Positions 1 through 6,074 of a DNA stretch of 6,074 nucleotides are shown piece by piece (the stretch's first letter is position 1; every line of letters begins with the position of its first letter). Below the pieces are notes generated by a model that did not search any database, was not told where the DNA came from, and saw only the letters and a program-made list of their open reading frames with translations. The translations under genes and the position numbers were made by a program. Source of the stretch: Nitrospirota bacterium. Lineage in GTDB: Bacteria; Nitrospirota_A; Leptospirillia; Leptospirillales; Leptospirillaceae. The stretch is from positions 1 through 6,074 of the forward strand of contig JAJYPO010000142.1 in NCBI GenBank assembly GCA_021795275.1, written 5' to 3'.

Positions 1-1267
1 TCGGCCGCATTGTTGCCCTCCGGAATGTCGAGACGCTGGAGGAAGAGAACGAATCCGGTCCAGTGGGTGACGAGACTCTTCACGGCCTTTCGGCACGGTT
101 CGGGAAGAGTCTTGTCGACCCTGTCTTTTTCGGCCTCCTGTTTCAGGACGTCCAGGTGCGCGATGAGGGCCTCCTTGTTTTTGACCCTGTCTTCGGGCTT
201 TTTTCCAAGGTGGTACAGGGTGCGGATCCGGACGACCCAGACGAGGGTCCATTTTTTCTGGTTCGGATGTTTGACGAAGGCCCGGATGAAGTCGCGTCTC
301 ATAGGGGCCCAGCAGAAGGCGCGCGTGAATCCGACGATGCGTTCTTCGACAAACTTGTAGGCGCTATACCGGTCCACCATCGCGGTGCAGATCCGCCCGA
401 GAAAGTGACGGAGAGGACCTTGTCCGGAACGGGTGGGGTCGACGACGAACAGGACCGTGTCGAGGGTGAGAAAGACCCGGAGCCACCAGCGGTCGGGATT
501 CTTTCCTCCCGGCTTTTCTGTCCCCTCCTTGTCGCCGCGAACGTAGGTGCGCGTCTCGTCGGCGTGAGCGAAGGGGGCCTGACGGCCTCTCTCGACGATC
601 CCCTCGTAGAGAGGCTCGACGAGGCCGGCGAGATGCTTGAGACCGTCGGTGATCTTCCCCTGGGACAGGGGAAGACCCTGGCCTCGCAAAATCCTTGAGG
701 AGCCGCGCCGTGGGCCGGCAGCCGGCGTATTTGTCGATCAGGATCGTGGTCCACACGGAGATCCCGAGCTTGCCTTTGGGAATGAGACGCTGCGCGGGAG
801 GAGCGATGACGATCTTGGGGGTCTCGGCGCACGCGCAGGTTTTCTTGTGGCGGATTCGGCGGACGATGCGCCGGTAGGCCCGGACCTCCTGCTCGATGAT
901 CTCGGAGGTCTCGGGGGACCCGTAAGGCTTAGAGGGGGCTTGGCAGATCTCGCAAGTCGTGCAATCGGGCGTGTGCCCCTCGGGGAGGCCCGGCAGGTCG
1001 GTATGGCGCGTGCGCCCTGGGCTCTTCCGACCGGGCTGATGCCCTTTCTTCCGTTTGGGCCCCTTCCGGGGCGGCTCGAGGTCCATGAGGCGTCGAATCT
1101 CCTCCGCGGGCGGAGGCGCCTCTTCCGGGCTCTTCGGAGGGGACTCCTGGGAGGGGGCCGCTTCCGAAAGGGCCGGCAGATTCCGTTCGGACGTCTTCCC
1201 GAAATGCTCCTGTCTCGGCAACGCGACCTCTCCGCAGGAGGATTTCAAAGTAGTCCTTCCCCGGCAT
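1..1267 (-). pseudogene. IS66-family transposase (TnpC type), frameshifted, 3' end beyond window
   Basis: DDE transposase of the IS66 family, which cuts and rejoins IS ends. Read on the minus strand, the rebuilt protein is about 421 residues inside the window. In order it shows: a basic N-terminal stretch ending in RQEHFGKTSER, typical of IS66 TnpC; a Pro/Lys-rich linker with GHQPGRKSPGR; a Cys cluster (about residues 102-108, HTPDCTTCEIC) resembling the IS66 zinc finger; a helical middle (DKYAGCRPTARLLKDFAR); then catalytic Asp in ADETRTYV (codon 558-560) and Asp in MVDRYSAYK (codon 372-374). The window ends inside RLDIPEGNNAA, one codon before the expected catalytic Glu. Two single-base insertions break the frame, near 1231 and near 681 (FAR/QGLPLSQGK). 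Codons stay open from 680 to the edge once the second is bridged. The start is uncertain: ATG at 1267 has no clear ribosome binding site. No TnpA or TnpB partner is visible. The family call is confident; inactivation is likely unless the shifts are sequence errors. Confidence 0.88.
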
Positions 1268-1437
1268 GAAAATTGCTAATGGCCCGTTTCGATGAGCCGA
1301 AAAACCGGGGTCATGGATGGACAATCCGTCCGAAGAGGTTGTTTTGTGGGGACTTTTCGAGATTTTCATCGGAAAAAAGAGGCAGGAGGAGTGCAGACAA
1401 GGAATTTGTCGAATCGAAATCCTTATGGTCGGGCGAT
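1268..1437. other. Spacer between the IS66 and ISAs1 genes
   Basis: These 170 bases separate the 5' end of the IS66 transposase from the stop of the ISAs1 transposase. They should hold the left end of one or both elements. No recognisable protein is encoded, although one minus-strand frame is open across it. The only structure seen is the inverted repeat at 1399-1424. I could not identify a clear IS66 terminal sequence. Confidence 0.5.
1399..1424. repeat. Imperfect inverted repeat downstream of the ISAs1 stop codon
   Basis: Left arm AAGGAATTT and right arm AAATCCTT pair with one bulged A around a 9-base loop. It lies 14 bases beyond the minus-strand stop of the ISAs1 transposase. No T-run follows on the minus strand, so it is not a canonical intrinsic terminator. 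It may belong to the IS end or reduce read-through. The structure is seen; its function is inferred. Confidence 0.4.
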
Positions 1438-1916
1438 CTAGAGAGCGAGAAGGGCGAAGACCCGCCGATAGTCGAAGGAAAGGGCTCTCATGATCGTCGG
1501 AAAATCGACCTTGCCTCCCATGGCTCTGGCGATCTGCCCCAGGAGGCCGATGGCGAGATTCCGGAACGCCGTCCTGTTTTGAGGGGCATGGGCGATGCGG
1601 ATGGCCGACTTGTCCTCTCCGAAAGTGACGTCGCGGCGCCAATGGAGAGGGTTTTCGATGCTCCAGTGGCCGCGGACGTAGGCCAAAAGATCGGCCGCAC
1701 CGGGCCTTTGCCGCAGGATGGCTTGTGATGCCGCAGACGGTTTCGACGGTGGTTTTGCCGGACTTTGTCTTGGTCACGGTCCGCGTGATCCGACAGCACT
1801 GCCGAACATGCGGGAAAGCGAGTTCGGTTCGGATGTACTGTGAGAGGGAGGGATCGAAGAGGCGGATCTCCCGGACCTCGAGACGGCCGTGCCCCTTGTC
1901 GACCGTCCGGCAGGCG

Positions 1917-1929
1917 TCAGGGGGAAAAA
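1917..1929 (-). other. Frameshift site TTTTTCCCCCTGA in the ISAs1 transposase
   Basis: On the minus strand the upstream frame reads GCT TTT TCC CCC TGA, with C next. Skipping one base continues in the conserved frame (CCT GAC GCC). This is the sequence layout of a +1 slip at CCC before a poor-context TGAC stop, comparable to prfB (CTT TGA C) and to CCCTGA sites reported in phage PSA. A simple extra C in the C5 run explains it equally well, and the other shifts in this gene favour decay. Confidence 0.35.
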
Positions 1930-2645
1930 GCCCCGTTCGGGGCCGGAGGGGGAGCCAGGAGAGCCGCGCTCTCCGGAGAGGCGAGCGCGTCGAGCAGTGT
2001 CGGCTGATTGTCCTTGACCGTCATGACGAAATGCGCCTTCTTTTCGTCGACGAGAAAGGTGGCGTGGCCGCGTTGGGTGTGCATGGCGTCGGCGGTGACG
2101 GTGCGGCCCTCGAGCGGGAGCGGACCCTTGAGATTCCGGAACTCGGGGATCTCGTTGGTCTTTTCCGCGATCTCCTTCCGGGCCAGGACGAGACCGCCGA
2201 GTCCGAAAAAGGCGGAGACGAGATGGAGGACCTTGCGGGTCTCCGCCCGGCTTCCCCGCACGGTCTTGCCGTCGACGGCCAGAGGTTCGAGGGGAGAGGC
2301 GCGATGTTCGGCCCAGCGGGTCAGAGCCGTCTCGAGAGTGGCGGGGTCGAGTCGGGCGATGGTGCGGTGGAGGGTGGTCCAGGAGGGAGGAACGTAGCGC
2401 TGCTGTGTGGGGGAGAAGAAGCAACCGAGCTTTTCGAGCAGAGGCTGGTCGGAAGCGAGGTTCTTCGACCATTCCCCGAGAGCCTTCACGCTGGTGCGTC
2501 CGAGCAGGATGCCGGTGATGATGATGCGCAGAATGACCTCCAGGGGGTGACGAACGCCTCTCTTCTTCCGGGGATCGACGAAGGCGTCGAGCGATTGCCA
2601 GAGTTCCTGAACGCCTTCGAGGACAAGGGCATCGAGCGAAACGGA

Positions 2646-2661
2646 CATGCGTGGTTCTCCT
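2646..2661 (-). promoter_or_regulatory. Internal ribosome binding site and ATG for the ISAs1 part alone
   Basis: On the minus strand AGGAG (2657-2661) lies 8 bases before ATG (2648-2646), in frame with the fused reading frame. Translation from here begins MSVSLDALVLEG, exactly at the usual N-terminus of an ISAs1 transposase. The spacing is near ideal and stronger than anything at the upstream start (3279). It suggests the transposase is, or once was, translated separately from the DruA-like part. Confidence 0.55.
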
Positions 2662-3300
2662 GCGAGGCGCGGGTTGTCGTCCGGGCCGCAAAGAATCTCT
2701 CGCGCGTCTTTCGAGAGAAGACGGATCCAGACGGTCTTGGGGTGGTTGTGGGGGATGTAGCGGCCGGAGCGGTAGCCGAACCCCCGGGTCAGCCCCAGGC
2801 AGATCCAGCCGGCGGCCTTGTAGCAGGTGCCGACGAAGCGGGCGGGATCGACGAAGGTCTCGACGGCGTGGAGCGGATGGCCGTGGCTCCTCTGCCAGTC
2901 GGAGGAGAGCCGCTTGACCGACAGGGCCAGGCCCTTGGAGGCCAGATTCTTGATCCTCCCGGACGGGAGAACGAGGTAGCGGGTGTTGTTGGCGAGATAG
3001 GTCAGGCGGCGGCGGGCCAGATCGTCCGTCCATCCGATGAAGCGGTTCCGGAGGGGCCCGCTGAGGGCCGCGGCTCCCCAGCCCGGAAGGGCCACCCACT
3101 CTCCCTCGAGAATCGCCACGTGGCGGAGGGACTCTCCCACCGTCCATCCGAAGGAAAGGTAATGGTGCTTCCCGCATGAGCGCGTCCCATCGGGCTTTCT
3201 CGACGGCATAGACCGGACGGACCTCAAGGGCCGACAGGTCGCGGATCGGAAGGGAATGAGAGGGGTCGGTCGTCTTCATCCCGACCGTTATATCAGATCG

Positions 3301-3311
3301 ATAAGGAAATC
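3301..3311. repeat. Possible right terminal repeat of the DruA-ISAs1 element
   Basis: ATAAGGAAATC matches the reverse complement of 1416-1426 at 9 of 11 bases. It lies 22 bases upstream of the transposase ATG and immediately before the HD-GYP remnant. The match does not extend further outward, so chance similarity is possible. Confidence 0.3.
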
Positions 3312-3317
3312 ACCAGC

Positions 3318-3775
3318 CCCCATCCGAGGACCGCTGACTTTGAAACGACCTTGCAGCATCCGTGGCTGGGACAAGACATTCTCTCGCGAATTCCGGGTCT
3401 TTCCTTTGCCAAGGGAATCGTCCACCAGCATCACGAACGCTGGAACGGGAGCGGGTATCCCAAACAACTTTCCGGAAGAGACATCCTGCCCGAAGCCCGT
3501 ATATTCGGGGTGATCGACAGCTACGACACAATGGTTTCCTGCCGGGCCTACAACAAAATTCCAAACATCACGAAGAAGCGATCGACGAAATCCGGAAGTC
3601 GTCCGGACCCTTTTGTCCCTGCCGCAAAAGGTCTTCCGGAAGATCGACTCTGTACGGGATCACGACTCCTTTCTTGAGGACCTGTCCGAATCGGACGACT
3701 ATCTCCGTCTACTGATCCGGAACATAGAAGCCGGATTGAAGACCGGAAAAGAAAACAATCCACGAAAAGCCTGCT
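3318..3775 (+). pseudogene. HD-GYP cyclic-di-GMP phosphodiesterase, truncated and frameshifted
   Basis: HD-GYP proteins hydrolyse the second messenger c-di-GMP. Only the second half of the domain remains. The order is GPLT (frame starting 3328), then DFETTLQHPWLGQDIL, the metal-binding HHERW (His-His-Glu codons 3429-3437) followed by NGSGYP (GYP at 3453-3461), the helix ARIFGVIDSYDTMVSCRAY, then HHEEAIDEIRKSSG in another frame (about 3563-3607), DPFV in a third reading (about 3606), and KVFRKIDSVRDHD (from 3628). At least three shifts are needed. The N-terminal part with the HD motif and any receiver or sensor domain is absent. The break lies next to the DruA-ISAs1 element, so insertion or an IS-linked deletion is the likely cause. 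GC content is visibly lower than in kdpD (one sampled line is 50% against 73%). The domain call is sure; the 3' limit is not, since recognisable similarity fades after about 3775. It is almost certainly non-functional. Confidence 0.82.
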
Positions 3776-3874
3776 GCATCTACAAACCTTCCATTCCAGA
3801 ACCTTCCTGCTGCTGTCGATCAGGGTTCGGCGATGCGGCCGGAATCAGTATCCCGTCAAATTTGCCCTCACAGG

Positions 3875-3894
3875 CATAAAAAAATCATAAAAAA
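3875..3894. repeat. Direct repeat of CATAAAAAA
   Basis: CATAAAAAAA (3875-3884) is followed after one T by CATAAAAAA (3886-3894). It is the most AT-rich patch of the window and lies about 95 bases upstream of kdpD. It could act as an upstream promoter element or bend DNA, but nothing shows this directly. Confidence 0.4.
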
Positions 3895-3976
3895 GCCCGT
3901 TTCCCCTTGAACTCTTCGGAAGCGGTCGTCAGGATAGAAAGAAGAACGGACCATTCCTTTCATCACCCTTCCGATC

Positions 3977-3981
3977 GGAAG
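3977..3981 (+). promoter_or_regulatory. Ribosome binding site of kdpD
   Basis: GGAAG lies 5 bases before ATG 3987. The gap is a little short but usable. It supports this start, as does the fit of the short Pro-rich N-terminal extension to known KdpD proteins. No other ATG lies nearby in frame upstream. Confidence 0.6.
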
Positions 3982-3986
3982 AATTC

Positions 3987-6074
3987 ATGGAGAAGGATTT
4001 GTCAAATATTCCCGAGACTCCTGCTCCCGTTCCCTTCCCGCCACCCCGGCGGGGATCGCTCAAGATATTCTTCGGCTCCGCTCCCGGCGTCGGCAAGACC
4101 TACGCCATGCTCCAGGAGGCCCGCACCCTCCTGAAAACGGGAAAGAATGTCGCGTGCGGAGTCGTCGAGACCCACGGACGTTCCGAAACCGAGGCGCTCC
4201 TCGAGGGACTCGAGACGATTCCCCGAAAACGGCTCGACTACCGGGGACAGACGATCGAAGAGTTCGATCTCGACGCCGCCCTCCTCCGAAAACCGGAGAT
4301 CCTCCTCGTCGACGAGCTCGCCCATACCAACGCGCCGGGATCCCGGCACAAGAAGCGCTGGCAGGACGTGAACGAGCTTCTCGCGGCCGGCATCGACGTC
4401 TATACCACCCTCAATGTCCAGCACATCGAATCCCTAAACGACGTCGTCTCCCAGATCACCGGCATCCCCGTCCGGGAGACCGTCCCGGACCTGATTCTCC
4501 AGCGGGCAGATCTTCTCAAACTCGTCGACCTTTCCGCGGACGAACTGATCCAGCGGATGAAGGAAGGGAAGGTCTACCTTCCCGAACAGACCCGCCAGGC
4601 CCTGCGGCATTTCTTCCGGAAGGGGAATCTGACCGCCCTGCGCGAGCTCACCCTTCGCCAGGTCGCCGAGCAGGTGGACAGCGAAATGGAGCGCTACCGC
4701 CTCAACAAGGGAGTCAAGGGAATCTGGCCGGCCCGGGAACGGATCCTCGTTTCGGTCGGCCCCAATCCCATGGGGGTCCGCCTCATCCGGTCGGCCCGCC
4801 GGATGGCGGGGGCCCTTCACGCCGAGTGGATCGTCCTCCACGTCGAATCCCCCGCGGGCCATCCCCTTTCGCAGGCCAAGGCGCGGATCCTGTCCGACCA
4901 CATGAAGCTGGCCGAGACTCTGGGCGCCGAAACGGTCGTCCTGTCGGGGGTCAGCGTCCCGCAAACGATCCTCGACTTCGCGAAGGACCGGAACGTCACC
5001 AAGATCATCGTCGGAAAGCCCACCCATCCGACTTGGCAGGACAAGCTTTTCGGGTCCCTGCTCGATGAAGTCGTCCGAGGGAGTGGCGACATCGATGTCC
5101 ATGTGATCACGGGAGACCCGACCTCCGGGAGCGCCGAACGGTCCGCGCCGGGAAAACGGACGCGGGGGCGCGCCCGGGACTGGGTCTTCTCCCTGGGAAC
5201 GGTCGCGGCGATCACCGGATCCTCTCTCCCGTTTCGTCCGGCGCTCTCCATCGTCGACATCGTCATGCTGTACCTTCTGGGCATCGTCCTGGTGGCGCGC
5301 TGGTCCAGGGAGGCGCCCGCCCTGGTCGCCACAGGGCTCAGCGTGGCCTCCCTGGACTTTTTCTTCGTCCCCCCCTACAATTCCTTCGCCGTCACCGACG
5401 TCCGCTATTTCGGCACCTTCTCCGTGATGTTCGTCGTCGGCGTCGTCATCAATCGCCTGACCTTCCGGCTGAGGCGCCAGGAGGAGGAGACGCGCCGGCG
5501 CGAAGAGCGCACCCGGGCCCTCTACAGCCTGAGCCGGGAACTCTCCCGGCTCCGCACCCGAAAGGAGGTGTACCAAGCCGCGGTCCGGCACATCGACGAC
5601 CACTTCGAAGGACTGTCCATGGTCCTCTTTTTCGGACCGGGAAAAAAGCCGGAAATCGTATCGTCTCCCGGGACGGGGACGGCGCTGACCGCATGGGAAG
5701 CGGCGGTGGCCCAGTGGGTCTTCTCCCACCAGGAGAAGGCCGGGACCGGGACGGACACCCTCCCGGACGCGGAAGCCCTCTATCTTCCCCTGAACGGGCC
5801 GACCCGAAAAATCGGGGTTCTGAGGCTCAGACGGGACAAGGCCCTGCCTCCCCTCGACGGACGCTCCTTTCCCTTCCTCGAAAACATCGTCAACCTGACG
5901 GGGGTCGGTCTGGAGCGCTCCCTTCTCGAAGAGGAGCACGTCTCCGTTCTGGTCGAGAACGAAAAGGAGCGCATGCGGAACACTCTCCTGAGTTCCGTCT
6001 CCCACGACCTGCGCACTCCCCTCGGCGTGATCACCGGGGCGGCCTCGACGCTGGCCTGCCAGGCGTCCTCCCTT
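3987..6074 (+). CDS. kdpD: Potassium sensor histidine kinase KdpD, 3' end beyond window
   Basis: Membrane histidine kinase that senses potassium limitation or osmotic stress and phosphorylates KdpE, which activates the KdpFABC pump genes. 696 codons are open with no shift. Domains: KdpD N-terminal domain with Walker A GSAPGVGKT (residues 30-38), GVVETHGR (58-65), Walker B LLVDELAHTNAPGSRH (106-121), then TTLNVQHIESLNDVV (140-154) and HFFRKGNLTALREL (208-221); a universal-stress-like domain (about 252-375) with KIIVGKPT; four membrane segments (about 399-491, DUF4118) with the DFFFVPPYNSF loop; a basic linker; a GAF-like domain (about 511-645); and the dimerisation/phospho-acceptor helix with SHDLRTPLG, His673. 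The ATPase domain, about 200 residues in a family of about 900, lies outside. The SxS...FTAxY motif used by Staphylococcus KdpD to bind c-di-AMP is not evident. No kdpABC genes lie upstream; kdpE may follow outside. Identification is very secure. Confidence 0.97.
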   Translation, partial: MEKDLSNIPETPAPVPFPPPRRGSLKIFFGSAPGVGKTYAMLQEARTLLKTGKNVACGVVETHGRSETEALLEGLETIPRKRLDYRGQTIEEFDLDAALLRKPEILLVDELAHTNAPGSRHKKRWQDVNELLAAGIDVYTTLNVQHIESLNDVVSQITGIPVRETVPDLILQRADLLKLVDLSADELIQRMKEGKVYLPEQTRQALRHFFRKGNLTALRELTLRQVAEQVDSEMERYRLNKGVKGIWPARERILVSVGPNPMGVRLIRSARRMAGALHAEWIVLHVESPAGHPLSQAKARILSDHMKLAETLGAETVVLSGVSVPQTILDFAKDRNVTKIIVGKPTHPTWQDKLFGSLLDEVVRGSGDIDVHVITGDPTSGSAERSAPGKRTRGRARDWVFSLGTVAAITGSSLPFRPALSIVDIVMLYLLGIVLVARWSREAPALVATGLSVASLDFFFVPPYNSFAVTDVRYFGTFSVMFVVGVVINRLTFRLRRQEEETRRREERTRALYSLSRELSRLRTRKEVYQAAVRHIDDHFEGLSMVLFFGPGKKPEIVSSPGTGTALTAWEAAVAQWVFSHQEKAGTGTDTLPDAEALYLPLNGPTRKIGVLRLRRDKALPPLDGRSFPFLENIVNLTGVGLERSLLEEEHVSVLVENEKERMRNTLLSSVSHDLRTPLGVITGAASTLACQASSL

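Larger units (their letters stand above)
1438..3279 (-). pseudogene. DruA-like (DUF4338) domain fused to ISAs1-family transposase, frameshifted
   Basis: Rebuilt length is about 612 residues. Residues 1-210 resemble the DUF4338/DruA family: RPVYAVEKARWDALMREHHYL, then FIGWTDDLARRR, LANNTRYLVLP, NLASKGLALSVKRLSSDW, and the hallmark ETFVDPARFVGTCYKAAGW (about 2.83-2.87 kb). From residue 211 (MSVSLDALVLEG) it is an ISAs1 DDE transposase: DPRKKRGVRHPL (N-terminal associated domain), catalytic Asp in AVDGKTVRG (codon 2271-2273), Asp in VTADAMHTQRGH (2088-2090) and Glu in GHWSIENPLHW (1654-1656), followed by RDVTFGED. All three catalytic residues survive. Three single-base insertions break it: near 3168 (MRE/HHYL), in the five-G run 1920-1924 (FSP/DACRTVDKGHGR), and near 1720 (GIT/AILRQ). 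ATG 3279 was chosen because its frame supplies the conserved N-terminus. The region from the first to the second shift is a single open frame joining both domains. Family calls are confident. Whether the fusion is ancestral or local is unknown; DNA binding by the DruA-like part is inference. Confidence 0.85.
1416..3311 (-). mobile_element. Candidate DruA-ISAs1 insertion element
   Basis: The transposase gene at 1438-3279 must have belonged to an IS. An 11-base pair of near-inverted sequences flanks it: GAAATCCTTAT at 1416-1426 and ATAAGGAAATC at 3301-3311, matching at 9 of 11 positions. The implied element is about 1.9 kb, longer than ordinary ISAs1 members (about 1.2-1.5 kb) by roughly the length of the extra N-terminal domain. 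The right boundary agrees with the abrupt start of the HD-GYP remnant near 3318. The repeats are short and not of the usual ISAs1 type (CAGGG tips), and no target duplication was found, so these ends are tentative. The presence of an element is much surer than its limits. Confidence 0.4.
3776..3986. other. Non-coding stretch upstream of kdpD
   Basis: After the HD-GYP remnant fades there is no convincing gene. A plus-strand frame stays open to 3879, but its tail is low-complexity (Cys/Ser runs) and looks like read-through of the remnant. The stretch contains an A-rich direct repeat at 3875-3894, a weak TTGAAC at 3907-3912 without a good -10 partner, and the kdpD ribosome binding site. The kdpD transcript may begin here, but no promoter can be named with confidence. 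Confidence 0.45.

Noticed and set aside
63..1269. Two plus-strand open frames (63-698 and 637-1269)
   Set aside because: They are shadows opposite the IS66 transposase, whose minus-strand frames hold the zinc-finger and DDE motifs.
1725..3179. Long open frame (484 codons) on the plus strand
   Set aside because: It is antisense to the DruA-ISAs1 transposase, which carries the conserved motifs. The Gly/Glu/Arg-rich product matches nothing I recognise.
2649..3279. A working Druantia defence locus
   Set aside because: Only the DruA-like domain is present. No DruE-type helicase or other Druantia genes are in the window, and the domain is joined to a transposase and frameshifted.
3285..3300. TATAAC-like -10 on the minus strand before the transposase ATG
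   Set aside because: No matching -35 at proper spacing was found, and the site would lie within about 15 bases of the start codon.
3613..3879. Possible small separate gene of 88 codons
   Set aside because: Its first half continues the HD-GYP C-terminal helices in a shifted frame, and its tail is low-complexity. It is best read as part of the pseudogene.
3907..3940. TTGAAC as a -35 box for kdpD
   Set aside because: No reasonable -10 lies 16-18 bases downstream (CAGGAT/AGGATA are poor), so I do not call a promoter.
4434..6005. Long open frame (523 codons) on the minus strand opposite kdpD
   Set aside because: It lies wholly antisense to a clearly conserved kdpD and has Asp/Gly/Arg-rich composition with no known motif. 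Such frames arise in GC-rich coding DNA with G/C third positions.
1..6074. CRISPR arrays, tRNA or rRNA genes, riboswitches
   Set aside because: I saw no regularly spaced repeats, no cloverleaf-like tRNA sequence, no rRNA-like stretch and no known riboswitch core on either strand.

Overview
This window is a worn accessory stretch next to one healthy housekeeping-type gene. Two transposase genes and one signalling-gene remnant, all broken by frameshifts, fill roughly bases 1-3775. From 3987 a well-preserved potassium sensor kinase gene (kdpD) runs off the right edge. The DNA is bacterial and GC-rich, with strongly G/C-biased third codon positions in kdpD. The species cannot be fixed from the sequence. 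A GC-rich, IS-laden environmental bacterium, for example a Leptospirillum-like acidophile, is only a weak guess.

Layout. (1) 1-1267, minus strand: an IS66-family transposase (TnpC type), cut by the left edge just before the expected catalytic glutamate and split by two single-base shifts. (2) 1268-1437: a short gap holding an imperfect hairpin and a possible IS end. (3) 1438-3279, minus strand: a long reading frame joining an N-terminal DruA-like DUF4338 domain to a full ISAs1-family DDE transposase. It is broken by three single-base shifts. A good internal ribosome binding site lies exactly where the transposase part begins. (4) About 3318-3775, plus strand: the 3' part of an HD-GYP cyclic-di-GMP phosphodiesterase gene, without its 5' part and in several frames. 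(5) 3776-3986: non-coding, ending in the kdpD ribosome binding site. (6) 3987-6074, plus strand: kdpD, open for 696 codons, through to just past the phospho-acceptor histidine.

How the parts relate. The HD-GYP remnant starts right beside the 5' end of the DruA-ISAs1 gene, so insertion of that element (or a deletion beside it) probably destroyed the HD-GYP gene. The IS66 copy lies head-to-tail behind the ISAs1 copy on the same strand, which suggests an insertion hot spot. kdpD would normally work with KdpE to switch on the KdpFABC potassium pump. Here the pump genes are not immediately upstream, so kdpD either starts its own transcript or has been separated from its operon. The point most worth a second look is the fusion of a DruA-like domain, a family also found in the Druantia anti-phage system, to an ISAs1 transposase.
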